Below are positions 47,194 through 59,300 of a DNA stretch of 64,000 nucleotides, in pieces. Origin of the DNA: Caenorhabditis elegans (taxonomy: Eukaryota > Nematoda > Chromadorea > Rhabditida > Rhabditidae). Within the stretch, counting starts at the first letter, position 1. Each line of letters begins with the position of its first letter. A model generated the notes under the pieces. That model was not told the origin of the DNA. It made no database searches and saw nothing but the letters and a program-made list of their open reading frames with translations. Made by a program: the position numbers and the translations under genes. The stretch lies in the NCBI RefSeq assembly GCF_000002985.6, contig NC_003284.9, positions 5,208,001 to 5,272,000 on the forward strand, written 5' to 3'.

Positions 47194-48747
47194 ATGTGGC
47201 AAGACCGGTGTTTGCCATTTCTTGCGTTGATTCTTGGATTGTCAGGTAAGTAAATTGAAATTAAAACTTGTGAAATATTTGTTTTAATCTTATTTTTTTA
47301 TTCCAGGAGTCCAATCAGCCGGTCTAAACTGTGACTCGACGGTTTATTTTGAGTGCCAAACTGCTCTCAATGCGGTTTTGAGCATCAGCGACCCACAGCC
47401 ATGGTTTGACCCCGAAAACTTCCGCAAGGAGGCAAGTTTTTAATACAATAGTTTCCACGCTTGCCATTCCATGAAATGATAACTGAATAAGGTGATATGA
47501 CGAAGGGTGTGCATAGTGAAATGTGAAATGTGAGGTTTAGAACGTGTCGATGATAACTTTTAAGTCAATGGGATTAATTATGTCATCATGATTGTATTAT
47601 AATCTGATTTTTTGATTATCAGAAAAAAGAGCAAAACACAATTATTGATTAAATTTAGGTGGAGACAAACTACCAGGCTCAAGGACCCAGTGGAATGCGT
47701 AAAGTTTGCAAGTCAGTACTTCACTAGATACTCTCTCTCGAATCCTGAATATAATTCCAGAGCTTTCCGCGAGTTTAAAGTTTGCATGGGCTCTGAATAC
47801 GCGAACTGCATGTCTGCGGTCCATTTTGTTTCTGTATCGGCCACTCCATTCAACGCTTATCAATTTGTTGGACTGTTCAACCAAATGCACTTTGTCTGTG
47901 GAGCTGGATTGCAAAGTATGAATTTTTATTGTCATTTCCCGACGCGATGTCGGAATTGAATTTTGTTGAGTACACAATTACACATCTTTTTGGCATGGTA
48001 TGAAGTTTCTAGAATAGGTGGAAAACACGGGGAGTGTCGAAATCAAACTTTCTGGGGCTTGCTGCTGTGGTAATTTATACACATTATGAGACTCTTAGAG
48101 GAATTTCTGAGTTATGATTAGAATAGGCATGAATACTAGCACATATTAGGTTTAAAAAAAACATTCAAGAGACGCAGGAAAATATGATATACATGGGAAA
48201 TAGGTCCATCGCTGACCACAACCGAAGTCGGCTGCGCATTTACTATAAATTCCTAATTTGCTCAGAGATCAGAAATCGATTAACACAAAAATAGCGCCTT
48301 ATACAGACTAATGGATTCCAACCGTAACGAGGTAACTTTCTTCATTTCAGCATACCTCCTTAATGAGGGCTGTATGTCAACTACTTGGAGAAGCCAAAGT
48401 GATGTCCTGAGACAATGCCGACTAGATTATGAGGTGAACAGTGACGTTGACGCAAATCAGGCTTGCACGTAAGAAGACCATCGGGTATTATTAAAAAACG
48501 CCAACCAAACTTACAGACAAGCCAATAAGTACTTGATTTGCTTCGAAACTCAGTTCAAAAACAACTGTGGTGAAAAATCAAACGATGCCATGTTCTGGGC
48601 TTGTGAATACTCAAGAGTCAATGTTTTTACTCGATTCCCTCAATGTGCAGCTAGATGTGTTTGTAAGTGAAACTTGAAAATTGTGAAATCTAGTAAAATT
48701 GATTTTGTTTTTTTGCAGTGCCATATAGCGGAGGAATCATCGGATGA
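47194..48747 (+). CDS. DUF19 (T20D4.11-like) secreted protein 2
   Basis: Exons 47194-47245, 47307-47431, 47659-47711, 47761-47915, 48351-48468, 48517-48662, 48719-48747 give 225 aa. Signal peptide MWQDRCLPFLALILGLSGVQS. Family landmarks match gene 1: CDSTVYFECQTAL, RKVCKAFREFKVC, MHFVCGAGLQ, EGCMSTTW, QACTQANKYLICF, FWACEYSR and PQCAARC. The second intron (47432-47658) must start with GC: only GC-AG splicing keeps the frame (EGV-type alternatives hit a stop), and GCAAGT is the known non-canonical donor form. It probably shares a transcript with gene 1. AATAAA at about 48836 ends the mRNA. Confidence 0.87.
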
Positions 48748-49308
48748 GTCGAATAAAACGAAATGATGTCAGATACAAACAAATTATTAACTTTTTGTCA
48801 TTCAATCTTAACTATGTATTATCATTTGTGATAAGAATAAATTTTTATTACTGAGAAAATGCCATCGGTATAGTATATGACAATCTATTGGTGTGGCGAT
48901 GGGGAACTTCATGAAAAGTTTTGAAAAAAGGGTTTTGAAATAAATATTGCCAATAGCTTTTTTGGGACGTTTTCAACATTTGGTATATTAAACATTTTGG
49001 TAGGACAACAGATTATAAGCAAATTATTATTGAAAAAAAACTATTTTTTGACTGTGTATCTTTTATAAATTGTTTTACTTATTATGCAATATTTGAAATA
49101 AAAAATTAGTTTTTTTTTCATTCGTTTTAAAATTTCACCGTCAAATTCAAATACAAGGTTCCGAAAATACTTTTTCCGCTTAGCCCATTTAATGCAATAA
49201 TCAATGTCTTTTAAGCGTACAGGATTATTGATAATCACTTCAACTGATAAGGACTGCAATTCTTAATCCCATAAATGAAACATTTCCCTAGCTTTTCCGT
49301 TCCACGAC
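48748..49308. other. Spacer between DUF19 genes 2 and 3
   Basis: Contains the gene 2 poly(A) signal, then AT-rich sequence and, near its end, the GATA site listed separately. At about 460 bp from the poly(A) signal to the next ATG, gene 3 probably has its own promoter. Confidence 0.55.
49242..49252 (+). promoter_or_regulatory. Intestinal GATA-factor site (AACTGATAAGG)
   Basis: AACTGATAAGG is a near-perfect match to the extended ELT-2/ELT-7 consensus (ACTGATAAGA) and lies 57 bp upstream of the DUF19 gene 3 ATG. A second, weaker GATA word (TTGATAATC) is at 49229. It predicts gut expression; this is inference from sequence. Confidence 0.6.
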
Positions 49309-50313
49309 ATGCTGTTGAATGTATTGATTGCGGTGTTGGCAAGTAAGTTCAAAATGTACCCCCAGATTGATTGACCTTTTAAGCATGTTCAGTAGCACCA
49401 ACAGCTTTTTGTGCATGCGCTCCTTCAACTACAGGTACATGCACTCCAGATTTACTTCAGTGTTGCGGGCTACAGCTCAAATCTGATCTAGGCTTGTCAA
49501 ACTGTTATGGTAAAGCTTTTATAACAATTTAATTGAATGAGCTATCAATTTTTGAGGAATTCTTGCTTTCGAGCCTGAATGTCACCGTCAAGAAATTGAA
49601 AACATGTACATCAACGGTATAAGTGGTTTGTTCAAAGTTTGCGAGTTCGTTTTTTCATACTTACATTGTCTTTTGCCCATCGAAAAAAATTGATTTCAGC
49701 GCTTTTAACAAGTACTATGAATGTCTTGGACCAGCACGACGTGACTGCACCAGCATTAGTTATCACGTGAAAGCAGGTCTTCGACTTGGGTAAGTTGGCA
49801 CAATTCATTATTTCTGTTAATCTTACCAAGTTTTCAGAGATGCCGTGCAAGTGGTGTCAATGTACAAACAATTCGGATTTGCGTGCGGAGCTGGATTTGA
49901 AGGTAGGTTTTCAATAATTTTTGAGCAACAAAAAATTTTAAATGTTTAAGGATTCTCCAACAACGATGTTTGTATGTCGAACATTTTTTCCACAAAACAA
50001 ACTCAGATCAGCGATTGCCGTGCCACATTTGCCAAGAATTTGTTGGCAGATTATAAGAACCACTGCATGTAATGAAATATGATCAAAAATTTACAACATA
50101 ATTAATTTTTAAAAAATCTGCAGGTACTTCGAGCAATATACCGGATGTTTCAATGCATTGTTCGATCACAGTTCCTGTAACTCTGAGAGCTCTTGGTGGG
50201 GATGTGAATATGCACGACAAGCTGGTCGAGCTGTTCTGCACGATTGCAGTCTTCAATGCTCAAGTAAGTCCAAAACAGATTAATGAGCAATTTTTATTTT
50301 TTCAGCATTCTGA
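49309..50313 (+). CDS. DUF19 (T20D4.11-like) secreted protein 3
   Basis: Exons 49309-49342, 49393-49509, 49557-49644, 49700-49789, 49838-49902, 49951-50068, 50124-50263, 50306-50313 give 219 aa ending in TGA. Signal peptide MLLNVLIAVLAIAPTAFC. DUF19 landmarks: CTPDLLQCCGLQL, KVCDAFNKYYECL, FGFACGAGFE, NDVCMSNIF, NHCMYFEQYTGC, WWGCEYAR and HDCSLQCSTF. The acceptor at 49556 (tttttgag) and the donor at 49645 (gttcgt) are weak but are required by phase. The gene is more compact than its two neighbours and has extra cysteines (LLQCCG) near the start. It shares exon-phase order with genes 1 and 2, as expected for tandem duplicates. Confidence 0.85.
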
Positions 50314-51492
50314 ACGCCGGGAAGAAATGCAAATGTTTTATCAATTTTGTGGTATTTCGATTTTGAAATAAAATATTTCGTATGTTTCAACAAAAAAGCT
50401 AAATCTAAAAGAGATACCATCAAGTTGAAATAATTTCCCATCCAAAAAAAATTAATAAAACTTTTATTACAAAACAGTACAATACGAAATGTTATTGAAT
50501 TTCGTAGAACCAGATCAAATTACATATTGCGCCACGTTGTTCTAACATTATTCGTAAAAAAATAGTGTGAAAATGTAAAAACTCATTTAATTTATCCGAT
50601 AATTACAATCATTTTAGCTGAAAGTGCTTCAAAAATGGTTGGAAATTGCCAAATGATGAATCGAATTTTCCAGCTTTATATTTCCACAATTGATATCTTT
50701 CAGGCAATTTTTTTAGCACGTTTATTAATGTTTCAGCTAACGTCGATGTTATTTTCAAGTAAATCAAACAACATTCTGTAGTTCGGCACTAATTTTTTTA
50801 ATGAAAAATGTGGGAAAAAATAATGCAACTTTTTTTGTAGAATTGCCGAAAATAAATGCCACCCACCCCTGATCATATATGCATTGGCAGGCTAAAATGA
50901 ATACTTGGTACAATTTCAGAACATAACTTTTTTGTTGGTTTTTCAAAATAATTTTTTGGTCTGGTTCCAGTAAAATTTTCAAAAAAAAAACTTCAAATTG
51001 TGAATGCTTGTTAAATGGGTATCTATTTACACCTTAAATACTAGTGTGACTAAAAAGGTGTAATGCTATGGTAGAAATAATTGTTTGGTCCCATTCATGG
51101 CCCGTAATGGCTATGGGGCTTTCCCATCTACGACTCATAAAAAGTAGAAACACTTGTTTTCAACAGACCTGTAAATAAACAAGAATATTAGAAACACGAT
51201 CACCATTTACTATATATAAAGCGCTTATTCCGTTTGTCCATAGTTTGTAGTCTATGTAGTCTTTGTAGTCTGCGAAGTTTTAGCTTCTGGAGGGATAGTG
51301 AGTTGGGGTTAGTGTAGGGATATAGTCGGGGTACTGTAGTGGTACAATGGTGGTACGGTAGAAGTACTGTATGATTACGGTAGTTTCAGAAAAATTGGTT
51401 TTCAGCTCCAGAAGTCGGGGGCCGCGCCGGAGGTGCGGTCCACGGCTGGTATAACAATAAACATAATTTCAGAAAACACTCAGTAAACACCA
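50314..51492. other. Intergenic region with a satellite-type repeat fragment
   Basis: AT-rich with no supported exon up to about 51190. The stretch 51240-51450 carries TGTAGTCTATGTAGTC words, GTCGGGGTACTGTAGTGGTA-type units (reverse complement of those at 22500-22860) and a GC palindrome, GGCCGCGCCGGAGGTGCGGT. It is therefore a solitary fragment of the element type found at 21-23 kb. Confidence 0.65.
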
Positions 51493-52078
51493 ATGACTTT
51501 TGTTCTTAAAAGTGTATTAAACAAGTCATTTTTCTTTGTGCTCAAGAAAAACACGCGTTGTAAACTTCGACTCTACTTTTTTGCATCTTTTAGCTGCAGT
51601 TGTCGCTATCAGTTCATTCGAGATACGAGACCCTGTGACAACTGACATCCCTTTGCTGTATCCGAATTTCGTTTCAAAACACTCCGAACTCGCTGGCAAA
51701 ATGAACTTCCTCTTGCTGATTATCGCACTATATTTGCTGGTTACACTTACTGTAGCATTCCCACTGCTTATGATATCCGTATTTATTGGAATATTTGTTT
51801 ATAAGAACTCAGTGACGCCCGAAGTCCATCAAGATGTTCTGAACTTTGTCGGCAATTCAATTAATGCAATCCAGAAAACATTGACACCATCTTCCCCGGA
51901 AGATGATTCAATGACAAGAAGTGGGATCGATCGAGCAAGAAGGCAATATATGGACCATTGTAATGGAATTAATCGAACTTCTTCAGAGGAAGAAAAGGAT
52001 GCAAAGTTACTCCTAACCTATCAAGTGCCAATTCTTACAAGATATTACGAATCTATCATCCAGTTTTTCAAAAGGTAA
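51493..52078 (+). CDS. Small single- or double-pass membrane protein, unknown family
   Basis: Model: exon 51493-51511 (MTFVLK) joined to 51594-52078, 167 aa. The junction (gtgtat ... cttttag) keeps frame. A shorter alternative starts at 51701 (MNFLLLIIAL, 125 aa) without splicing. A long hydrophobic stretch follows this Met (LLLIIALYLLVTLTVAFPLL, then MISVFIGIFVY), enough for one or two membrane passes. The C-terminal tail is charged and soluble (SSPEDDSMTRSGIDRARRQY). The TAA overlaps a donor-like AG|GTAAAT, so a further exon cannot be excluded, but AAATAA-type poly(A) sequence near 52240 suggests the gene ends here. No family recognised. Confidence 0.5.
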
Positions 52079-55000
52079 ATATATTTTGTTGTATATGTAA
52101 TATTATTTTTTGGAACACTAAAGTAATCCCAAGAGAGTTTGAATGTACGAGACACCCTTTGTTTTTTATTTCAAATTTTTCTTTAGATTTTGATAGTTGT
52201 GACATTACTTTTTTTTGAACAACTCGGTGTTTTTTTCTGCAAAATAAATACGGTTTTCAAATACAATTTTTTTTCAAAAAGGTACTGAAAGCACACTGAA
52301 TGTCTGAAAGCGGTCCAAAAGAAAATTCGGCATCTTTCCGACAGGATGATTCATTATGAGTAAACATTATGCGTGGAAGCGCAGCGCCCCCACAAGCCAA
52401 TCTCCCGACAAAAAATATCGTCCCAATGTTGTGTTTGTGAATACAAGAAGGTACACTGCATTTCGAGTTTTCAAGTTTTTTTCCTCATTCCGGCACACCC
52501 ACATTTCGTGAGCAAAGTTTAAGATTTTTGGTTCCCATCAACTAATTTTTAAGATTTTTTTCATTTGTGTGCAACATCTGGTTGAGTTTAGACATCTGGC
52601 ATTATCTACCACTTCGAGACTCATATTTTTTATTGCATTGAATGTTCTTCGTCCATGTGACAAGGCTTGATGTTTTGGCAGACTTTCACATCAGCTAACC
52701 TTATTTGATTTTCTTACTTTTGGAAGAACGGTTCTTGGTATTATTTATCTAAAGTGTTCCCAAATGAACGAATGTTGTGATAAAACACCTCCGAAAATTT
52801 TTAAATGATTTTATGGCGGTTCAAAATTTCGAAAAAAGGCTATTTTTAACTAAAATTTCTAATTGGAAGCATTGTGTCGTTTGTTTATCTCACATTATTC
52901 TATTAAATTGTTCATTGTTTGGACAGACTTAAAGCCAAGGCAACTAGTTTTTGGTAATGTTGTTATCTCTTGGTTTTAAATGTGCTATCGTCAACAAAAT
53001 TTTGTGAGATAACCTATTAAAATGTGAAATAAAGATTGTTAATTCAAAAAAAGTTATCTTCCGACTACTGTTACACAGAGAGTTTGGCATGATTTGAGAT
53101 TTTAGATGAAATTTGTCCACTTTTTTTAAAGTTGTTTCAAGTTGGCGCACAAAATACTACCACCAATCAAATCCGCACTTGAATCTACTAAAACAAGGAT
53201 AGTTTTTAAATTAAAAAAAATCTATTTCCGGTCACCGCACTATCGACAATTTTACAAATGAAATGTTTGGGTCGCTTATTTCGCACTGAAGAAATATTTT
53301 CTATTCTAGCGGTATGCGATTTTTTTTCCTAAACTTTTCAGTTAATTTTAATACTAAAAATGTTTGTACTTAAACCTACTTGAGAAATACCAGTCTAGGT
53401 TTAATACAGTATCTGATAGTTTACAACTATATATTTTTGAAAATGTTTCTATAGGATTTAAAGTATCAAACATCCAAAAATCAGTGAAAATGTAGAAAAT
53501 ACTTTGAAACAGAAAAAGTTAGATCGACTTTTTGTTCAAATTTTAAACTTTTAAATTTACAGTCCTAGAAAAAACTAAGTTGCTGAAAACTTTTCTCAAA
53601 CAATATTTACTTATTTCTCTGGTTCTTCCAGTCATTTGATAATTCCCTAGGGGTAAAGAAAATATAAAAATGAGCATATTCTCAAGCTGCTCAATTGCTC
53701 AAAGTGCAATTTCTTTAGACCCGTTTCCCACATTTCCACTTTCTTTTCTTTACTTTGTCTTAGTCTACTAATGTTTTCGGTTTTAATGGTTGAATGAACT
53801 AAAATGAATCAATCATAATGCGTTGACTTTTCGTCGTCAGAAATAACAAGCTTAAACTAGATTGCTCCAAGCAGAAGCGGACACACCTATTATGGTTTTT
53901 TGAGCTTCAAATGATCCAATTATGTAACTGATAAGAGGTTCATTTTTTATAATGTCATTGAGTCATTTCCTATCTGTTTTCACCTGGAAAACCCACATTG
54001 TTTGGACAACTGATTCATTTGAAAAAGAAAATAAAAACTGGAAGAACAACTTTGACTGAAGCTGTATTTGTGCTGTGTCCCATCTTTTTTCTCCGACTAA
54101 TTTGCCATATTCACCTTCCATATTGCACTTTGATGCAATTTTCTGTTATGGGTAAGGCAAGTTCAAGTTTGCTCTTTTCTTATTTTTTGTTTGATCAGCA
54201 GTTAACGTTTTGGCAAACTAGGCGTTATCATACAAATAGGTTTGGCAAACGTCATAAAAATTTGATGGCAAAATTGAGTGTTATCATTTTAAGATATTGC
54301 TTTCTTGAGCTTTTTCTCAAGAAAAAATGTAACAAATTTGGAGATTCTATACAAGTGAAAAGTTAAACATTGTAGCCAGAGAGCGCAACGAGGCAAAAAG
54401 TGTTGGCAAATAGTTTAGTTAGGACGAAAGAAAACACAGAGAGAGAGGATGATAGAAAGAGACAACGCGCGAACCGGGAGAAGACAGGCCCCCGGGAAGG
54501 GGCTCAAGAGACAGAGAGATGAGGAAAGTCAAAAGCAAAAGCTTGCACGGGTTGAAGAAGAGGGAACTGTTGCACCGCGCGAGTGTGTGGCCACCACACT
54601 CATTTACTCATTGATCTATTTCGCGCATTTTTATTTTGTTAGGTATGCTTTTCAATAGTCAATTCAACATTGACCAAGAAATTGTTGGAGCTCTATTGAA
54701 AATATATGAAAAAGTTAGAGTCGACTGATAACGTCTAAATTTATTTCTTTTATCAGTTAGGTTTCCCCAAATCTGTTTTGTTCTGCGTTAGTGACATACC
54801 TGTTGAAGTACTGTACTTACAGTTTCAGAACTAATGTTAAGGTAGTTGCCCTAACAAGTCCTGTGTTTTCCTTTTCAGATTCTAGTCCTTCTTCAATAAT
54901 TTGATTACAGTTTTGTCGAGTAAACGTTGCCCAAAAAGATTAGAGATATTGTGTAAATACTCCTACAATAGTTGAACATAACCTAAACTCGTAATAAAAA

Positions 55001-55393
55001 ATGCAAAACATTTTGACGAGTATTACTATAGCACTTGCTATTTTTGCACGTTTTTAGAATGCTCTAAACAGTTTACCACTTACGATTTGCTTATGACAGA
55101 AATTCCTAAGAAATTCCTGCCCCCTACTTTCAAAATGTTTTCTTTTTCAATTTCAAAATGTTTTTAAGAAGCATAATTATGAAATCAAGTCAATATTTGT
55201 TGCATTGTTCCACAAATTTGTTTAGCTCAAAATTTCAAAATATTGGTTGAAGAAGCTCTTCAAAACTGTTTTTTTTTTGAAAACCGCACTCTACATCTGA
55301 AAAATAGAAAGCTATCAAATCCACTGACACCTAGAAACGTAACAACAAGAAATATGTTCGGTACGTTTTTATTATTAACACTCTCGAGTTAAG
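52079..55393. other. Intergenic region, 3.3 kb
   Basis: Mostly AT-rich without recognisable exons. At 54430-54545 there is a purine-rich stretch with scattered AGAGAG. An ORF at 53998-54366 lacks splice or domain support and is not called. Confidence 0.45.
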
Positions 55394-55594
55394 TCACCAC
55401 AGGACACCATTGCCACACACACATGCACACCATTTTTGTTCATGCAACCTCTTGTCGGGGCGAAATTCGCAGTGCTTATTGTCTGCACGCACTTTGGGAC
55501 AAGCTCAACGGCAGTAAGAACCACTACGGAAATTGAAGTATCCGTTGTGGTTGCTGCGCTTTTGGCTTGGCTGACTAAACGTAGACGAATCGCT
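55394..55594 (-). pseudogene. Small cysteine-rich ORF interrupted by UGA
   Basis: On the minus strand, acceptor aaatttccag ends at 55595. The reading frame runs SQPSQKRSNHNGYFNFRSGSYCR, meets TGA at 55505-55507, and continues in the same frame as ACPKVRADNKHCEF, then EQKWCACVCGNGVLW, to a second TGA at 55394-55396. AATAAA on the minus strand follows within about 30 bp. The six cysteines lie on both sides of the stop, which suggests one ancestral domain. Most likely a pseudogene or strain variant. No signal-peptide exon was found; the overlapping ELVPKC frame is an alternative but looks less protein-like. Confidence 0.35.
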
Positions 55595-55606
55595 CTGGAA
55601 ATTTTT

Positions 55607-56329
55607 TTGTTTGATATTCTAACCAACACTGTTTTTTCTTTCATTCGTTTTGCGTCGTTGCTCTTCAAAAACAAAGAGAATACAGAAAAAATGCGAAAAC
55701 AAAATGGTAAAGATTGCCCATAGTTCTTTTCGTGACAGTCATCATTTTCTGATTAGCTAAATGTTGAGCATAATCGTCACTATTTTTCTTCAAGTCGGAC
55801 CGGACGATTCCCAGTTTTTCACAGTTTCTTTTTCCGCCCCACCATTTTCTATTTGGATAGACGACGATTTCACAAACTGTGCCACTACCATCACACTATT
55901 TCCTCTTCATCGTACTCCCCTCCGGCCCCGCATCAGAAGGAGACTCTCGTGCCCTCCTTCTCAGTGTCGCCATCTGAACTGAATCACATTACACACACAA
56001 TTCTATTGCTCAAAACTCTGAATTCTTGGTCTTTATTTCGGGAACGGGCGGGTGGGGGGAATCCCAATAGTTTTCGAATATATACTTTCATATGTTTTCA
56101 AAATGTTTCTCTGTTTTTTTCCGGATAGTTTCATAAACCTAGAGGATTCCCTGAGATACTAAAAGTTCAAACATTTATAAATTCCCTACACCCTAAGTCT
56201 CCAAAAATTAGTCACCTCAGTAATTCAAGCAACTTCTACCCTATCGGCCCTCATTTCAATTTTCAATTTCACTTGTCGCAACTGACGCAAACAGTATTAC
56301 TATTCAATTCTTAATTGCATTTTTCAGAG
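55607..56329. other. Upstream region of the RapGEF gene
   Basis: Pyrimidine-rich sequence. The acceptor attgcatttttcag ends at 56327, 2 nt before the ATG at 56330. This is typical of an SL1 trans-splice site, so the promoter lies further upstream in this interval or beyond. Confidence 0.55.
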
Positions 56330-59300
56330 ATGTCAAAGGAAATCGACATTTCAATACGATACTTGGAAAATGTTCTTTCAACCAACAATTCCACATTGAT
56401 TCTCAGTAAGTTACTATTGTTTTTTAGGTTCTGAATTTTGACAACATCATTAAATAAGTTTATTAAGCTTGTAACCCTGTATTGTATTTTTATTTAAAAA
56501 AATCAATTCGTTTTAAAGTCACATGCTGGTTTTTTGAATGGGTCTTGCCACGATTTCAGTGATCGCCACACGGGCCAAAATTTGCCATTTTTTGTTGAAT
56601 TTTGTAAATTTAAATTAAATTTGGGGGAAGAAATAGATATTTTCTAGAAAGGAAAAATTCATCATACCTACGAAAATTATTGTTTTTTTTTCAGGCAGCA
56701 CAGCTGCTGTTCTTGAAGCTGTATCGAAGAATTGTGATACAACAAATGGAGAACTCAAAGTTGGTTTCTAATTTTTTTAAAAGTTTCCTTTCGAAGCCAA
56801 ATTTTCTTCAGAGATCTATTATTTCACTTTTACGCATAATCGACAAGAAATGTTTCTTGAACCAAGACGTTGACGTCAACCAAATTAAATTTTCCCTTCA
56901 AGAAGTCGGAAAGGTATTTTCATTTCCAATTTTGATTTCTAACCCTACATGATGCTTCTATTTTCAGCTTTCCACAAAATATCCAAAGTCTCATCAGAAA
57001 CCAGGAAACGAAGTGAAAGTGAAAACAAATGCCGAGTTCCGGGAAATTGAAACCGTTCCTAATCCGGATGAGGAGAACATTGACAATCTGCTTAACCAGT
57101 TGAATTTGAAGTTTGTAGACACCAATCATTAAAACTCAGAAACCTGTTATTTTCAGAAAAGTTCCCAGCTTTTCCCCAGCTTTCCCAGATATTGGTGATG
57201 ACTCAGATGATGAAAATGGAATAACCACTAAACAAAAAGAGGAAGAACGAGCTGAGCAACATGGCCAGAAGGTAGAAGCAGGATTTTGATCCCAGATTAT
57301 TAATGATTAGAAATGACGTTTCAGGTGTGTGAAGAAGAAGTGGTAAAGCTACCGGATGGACGGGAGATCAGAATGAAAAAAACTAAAACTGTAAATGTAA
57401 AACAAACCACGAAACATGTCACGATTTCCACAAAAAGTGCAAATATGCCGGAAGTGAGCAGAACGTTTATGAATGCTAGACGAGGATTTGATGAAGATGA
57501 AGAGGAGGAAAACACTAACTTCGGATCAAGTAACATGCGTGGTGGCGATCCATTTGAACGTTTTCGATCTATGCTTAAAGATAAGGATGAGAAGATCGAG
57601 GCAATCGAGGGAGAGTCGTCGTCTGATCCAGGAACACCTGGCTCTTCATCGAAATCAAAAACAATCGAGAGAACGAGTGAAGTGTCACAAAAAGTGTCTG
57701 AGAAAAAAGAGAAAGATGGAAGACTGCTGGCAGAACATGAAGCGTCGAAACTTGACAAGTCCAATTTGTTTGCCAAGCAAGTTGATACATACCAGGTGTG
57801 TTTTACACGATGCAATGTGAGCCACGGGAGAGGGGGTTTGGAGGTTGAGCGGTTTTTAATAGCAAAGACAGAGTTTGTCATTGGAGTGAAAGATGAAACT
57901 AAATAGCATTGTTAGTTTGTTAAAATGTTCGGAAATACTACTCGAACATTTTTATTCAATTAAATGCGGAGAAGCGCAATTTTTCTTTTCCTTTCAAATA
58001 CCGTTAATTCATTAGTTTTGCACCAATATTTTTCAACAGACTTTCACATTTTTTTCCATAGTTTTTCCTTCGAATTTGAGTTGAAAATGAACTAAAAAGG
58101 ATTCCTTTGAAAATAAAGCACTGGAGTTCAGTACTGTTAGAGGAAATGCAAAAATTAAAACTACCTGCAACGACCAAATTTTTATGACATTTATTAAAAT
58201 TTAAAAAAAAATCTTTGAAAAAAGAGACTTAATTAAACTAAATTAGTTCAATTTTACTAAATTAAAAAACTGTTTTTTTGATTGTCCACTTTCCTACTTT
58301 GCGCAATCTGGTCCTATATTGAGAAACCGTAATATTATAAATGTTTTAAGTACATACGCATAATAATTTACACGAGGCAGGTTGACAAAAAACGAGATTT
58401 CATTCAAAATGAGCCTAATTTTCTGGAAGTTTTGAAACCCTATAATTTTTTGAGATAGTTTTGAATTTTATTAAAAAGTGTGGCATTTTTTGAAACATTT
58501 CGGGGTGTTTTATGCTAAAAATTTGTGACTTCATTTTTTACCGAAGAACTGTTCTGAATAGAAAAATAACTAATTTACTTTTAATTTTACTCTATTTTCT
58601 ATGTAAAAAATCCTACTTTTGAACTGCTTGCCATGTTTCTACATACATTCTAGTTTTTAGTCTCAATATGAAATTTGATGGTACTTGTGTATTACATGCC
58701 CTCATTTTAATAGAATTTTTTTAAGCCATGAAAAAAAAAGACGTGAACCACAATTTGTATTTTTAGGCTTAGGAAATAACATACAAAAATAATAAAATAA
58801 CATCACATATATCACGTTTATTTTAATTGGAGAAATTAATGACAATTTAATTTAATTTGAAAATGAGGGCATGTAATACACAAGTACCAATTCGATATTT
58901 CTCATAACCACATTATTTTCAGGGTGCTGCGTTAATTGACAGAAAAGGAGAGGGCAGTTACGAAGAGAGCACATTAGTACGCAGTGCTCTTCCTCAGGAT
59001 TCACAGGTGGCAACACCTCCGAGAATGCACGTTGTCGAGTATATGATGGTGAGTTTTGTTTTTCGAATTGTCACCGCAAGTGTGGGAAACGATTTTCGAC
59101 GCAGCTTTGCATAATATTGTTTCTTCCCGTTTTTTTGTTGTTTTCATATTCGCCTCGATGTTTTCCCATACTGAAACACGGTGCTCTTTTTGTTCCGACT
59201 TTGCGCTGTTCATCTCACTGTATACTATTTTCACTTCAAAAGTTCTGATTATCAATTTTTATCCTTTACAGATGTTTGGTGATGACAAAAAGAACAACGA

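Noticed and set aside
53998-54366. 122-codon plus-strand ORF
   Set aside because: No recognised domain, no acceptor or donor in phase, and AT-rich composition like surrounding non-coding DNA.
55505-55507. Selenocysteine interpretation of the UGA
   Set aside because: No SECIS-like structure seen in the short 3' sequence, and worms are thought to encode a single selenoprotein.
57321-57881. 186-codon minus-strand Ser/Phe-rich ORF
   Set aside because: Mirror of the acidic, Lys/Glu-rich RapGEF exon 57325-57795, which has correct phase and splice sites.
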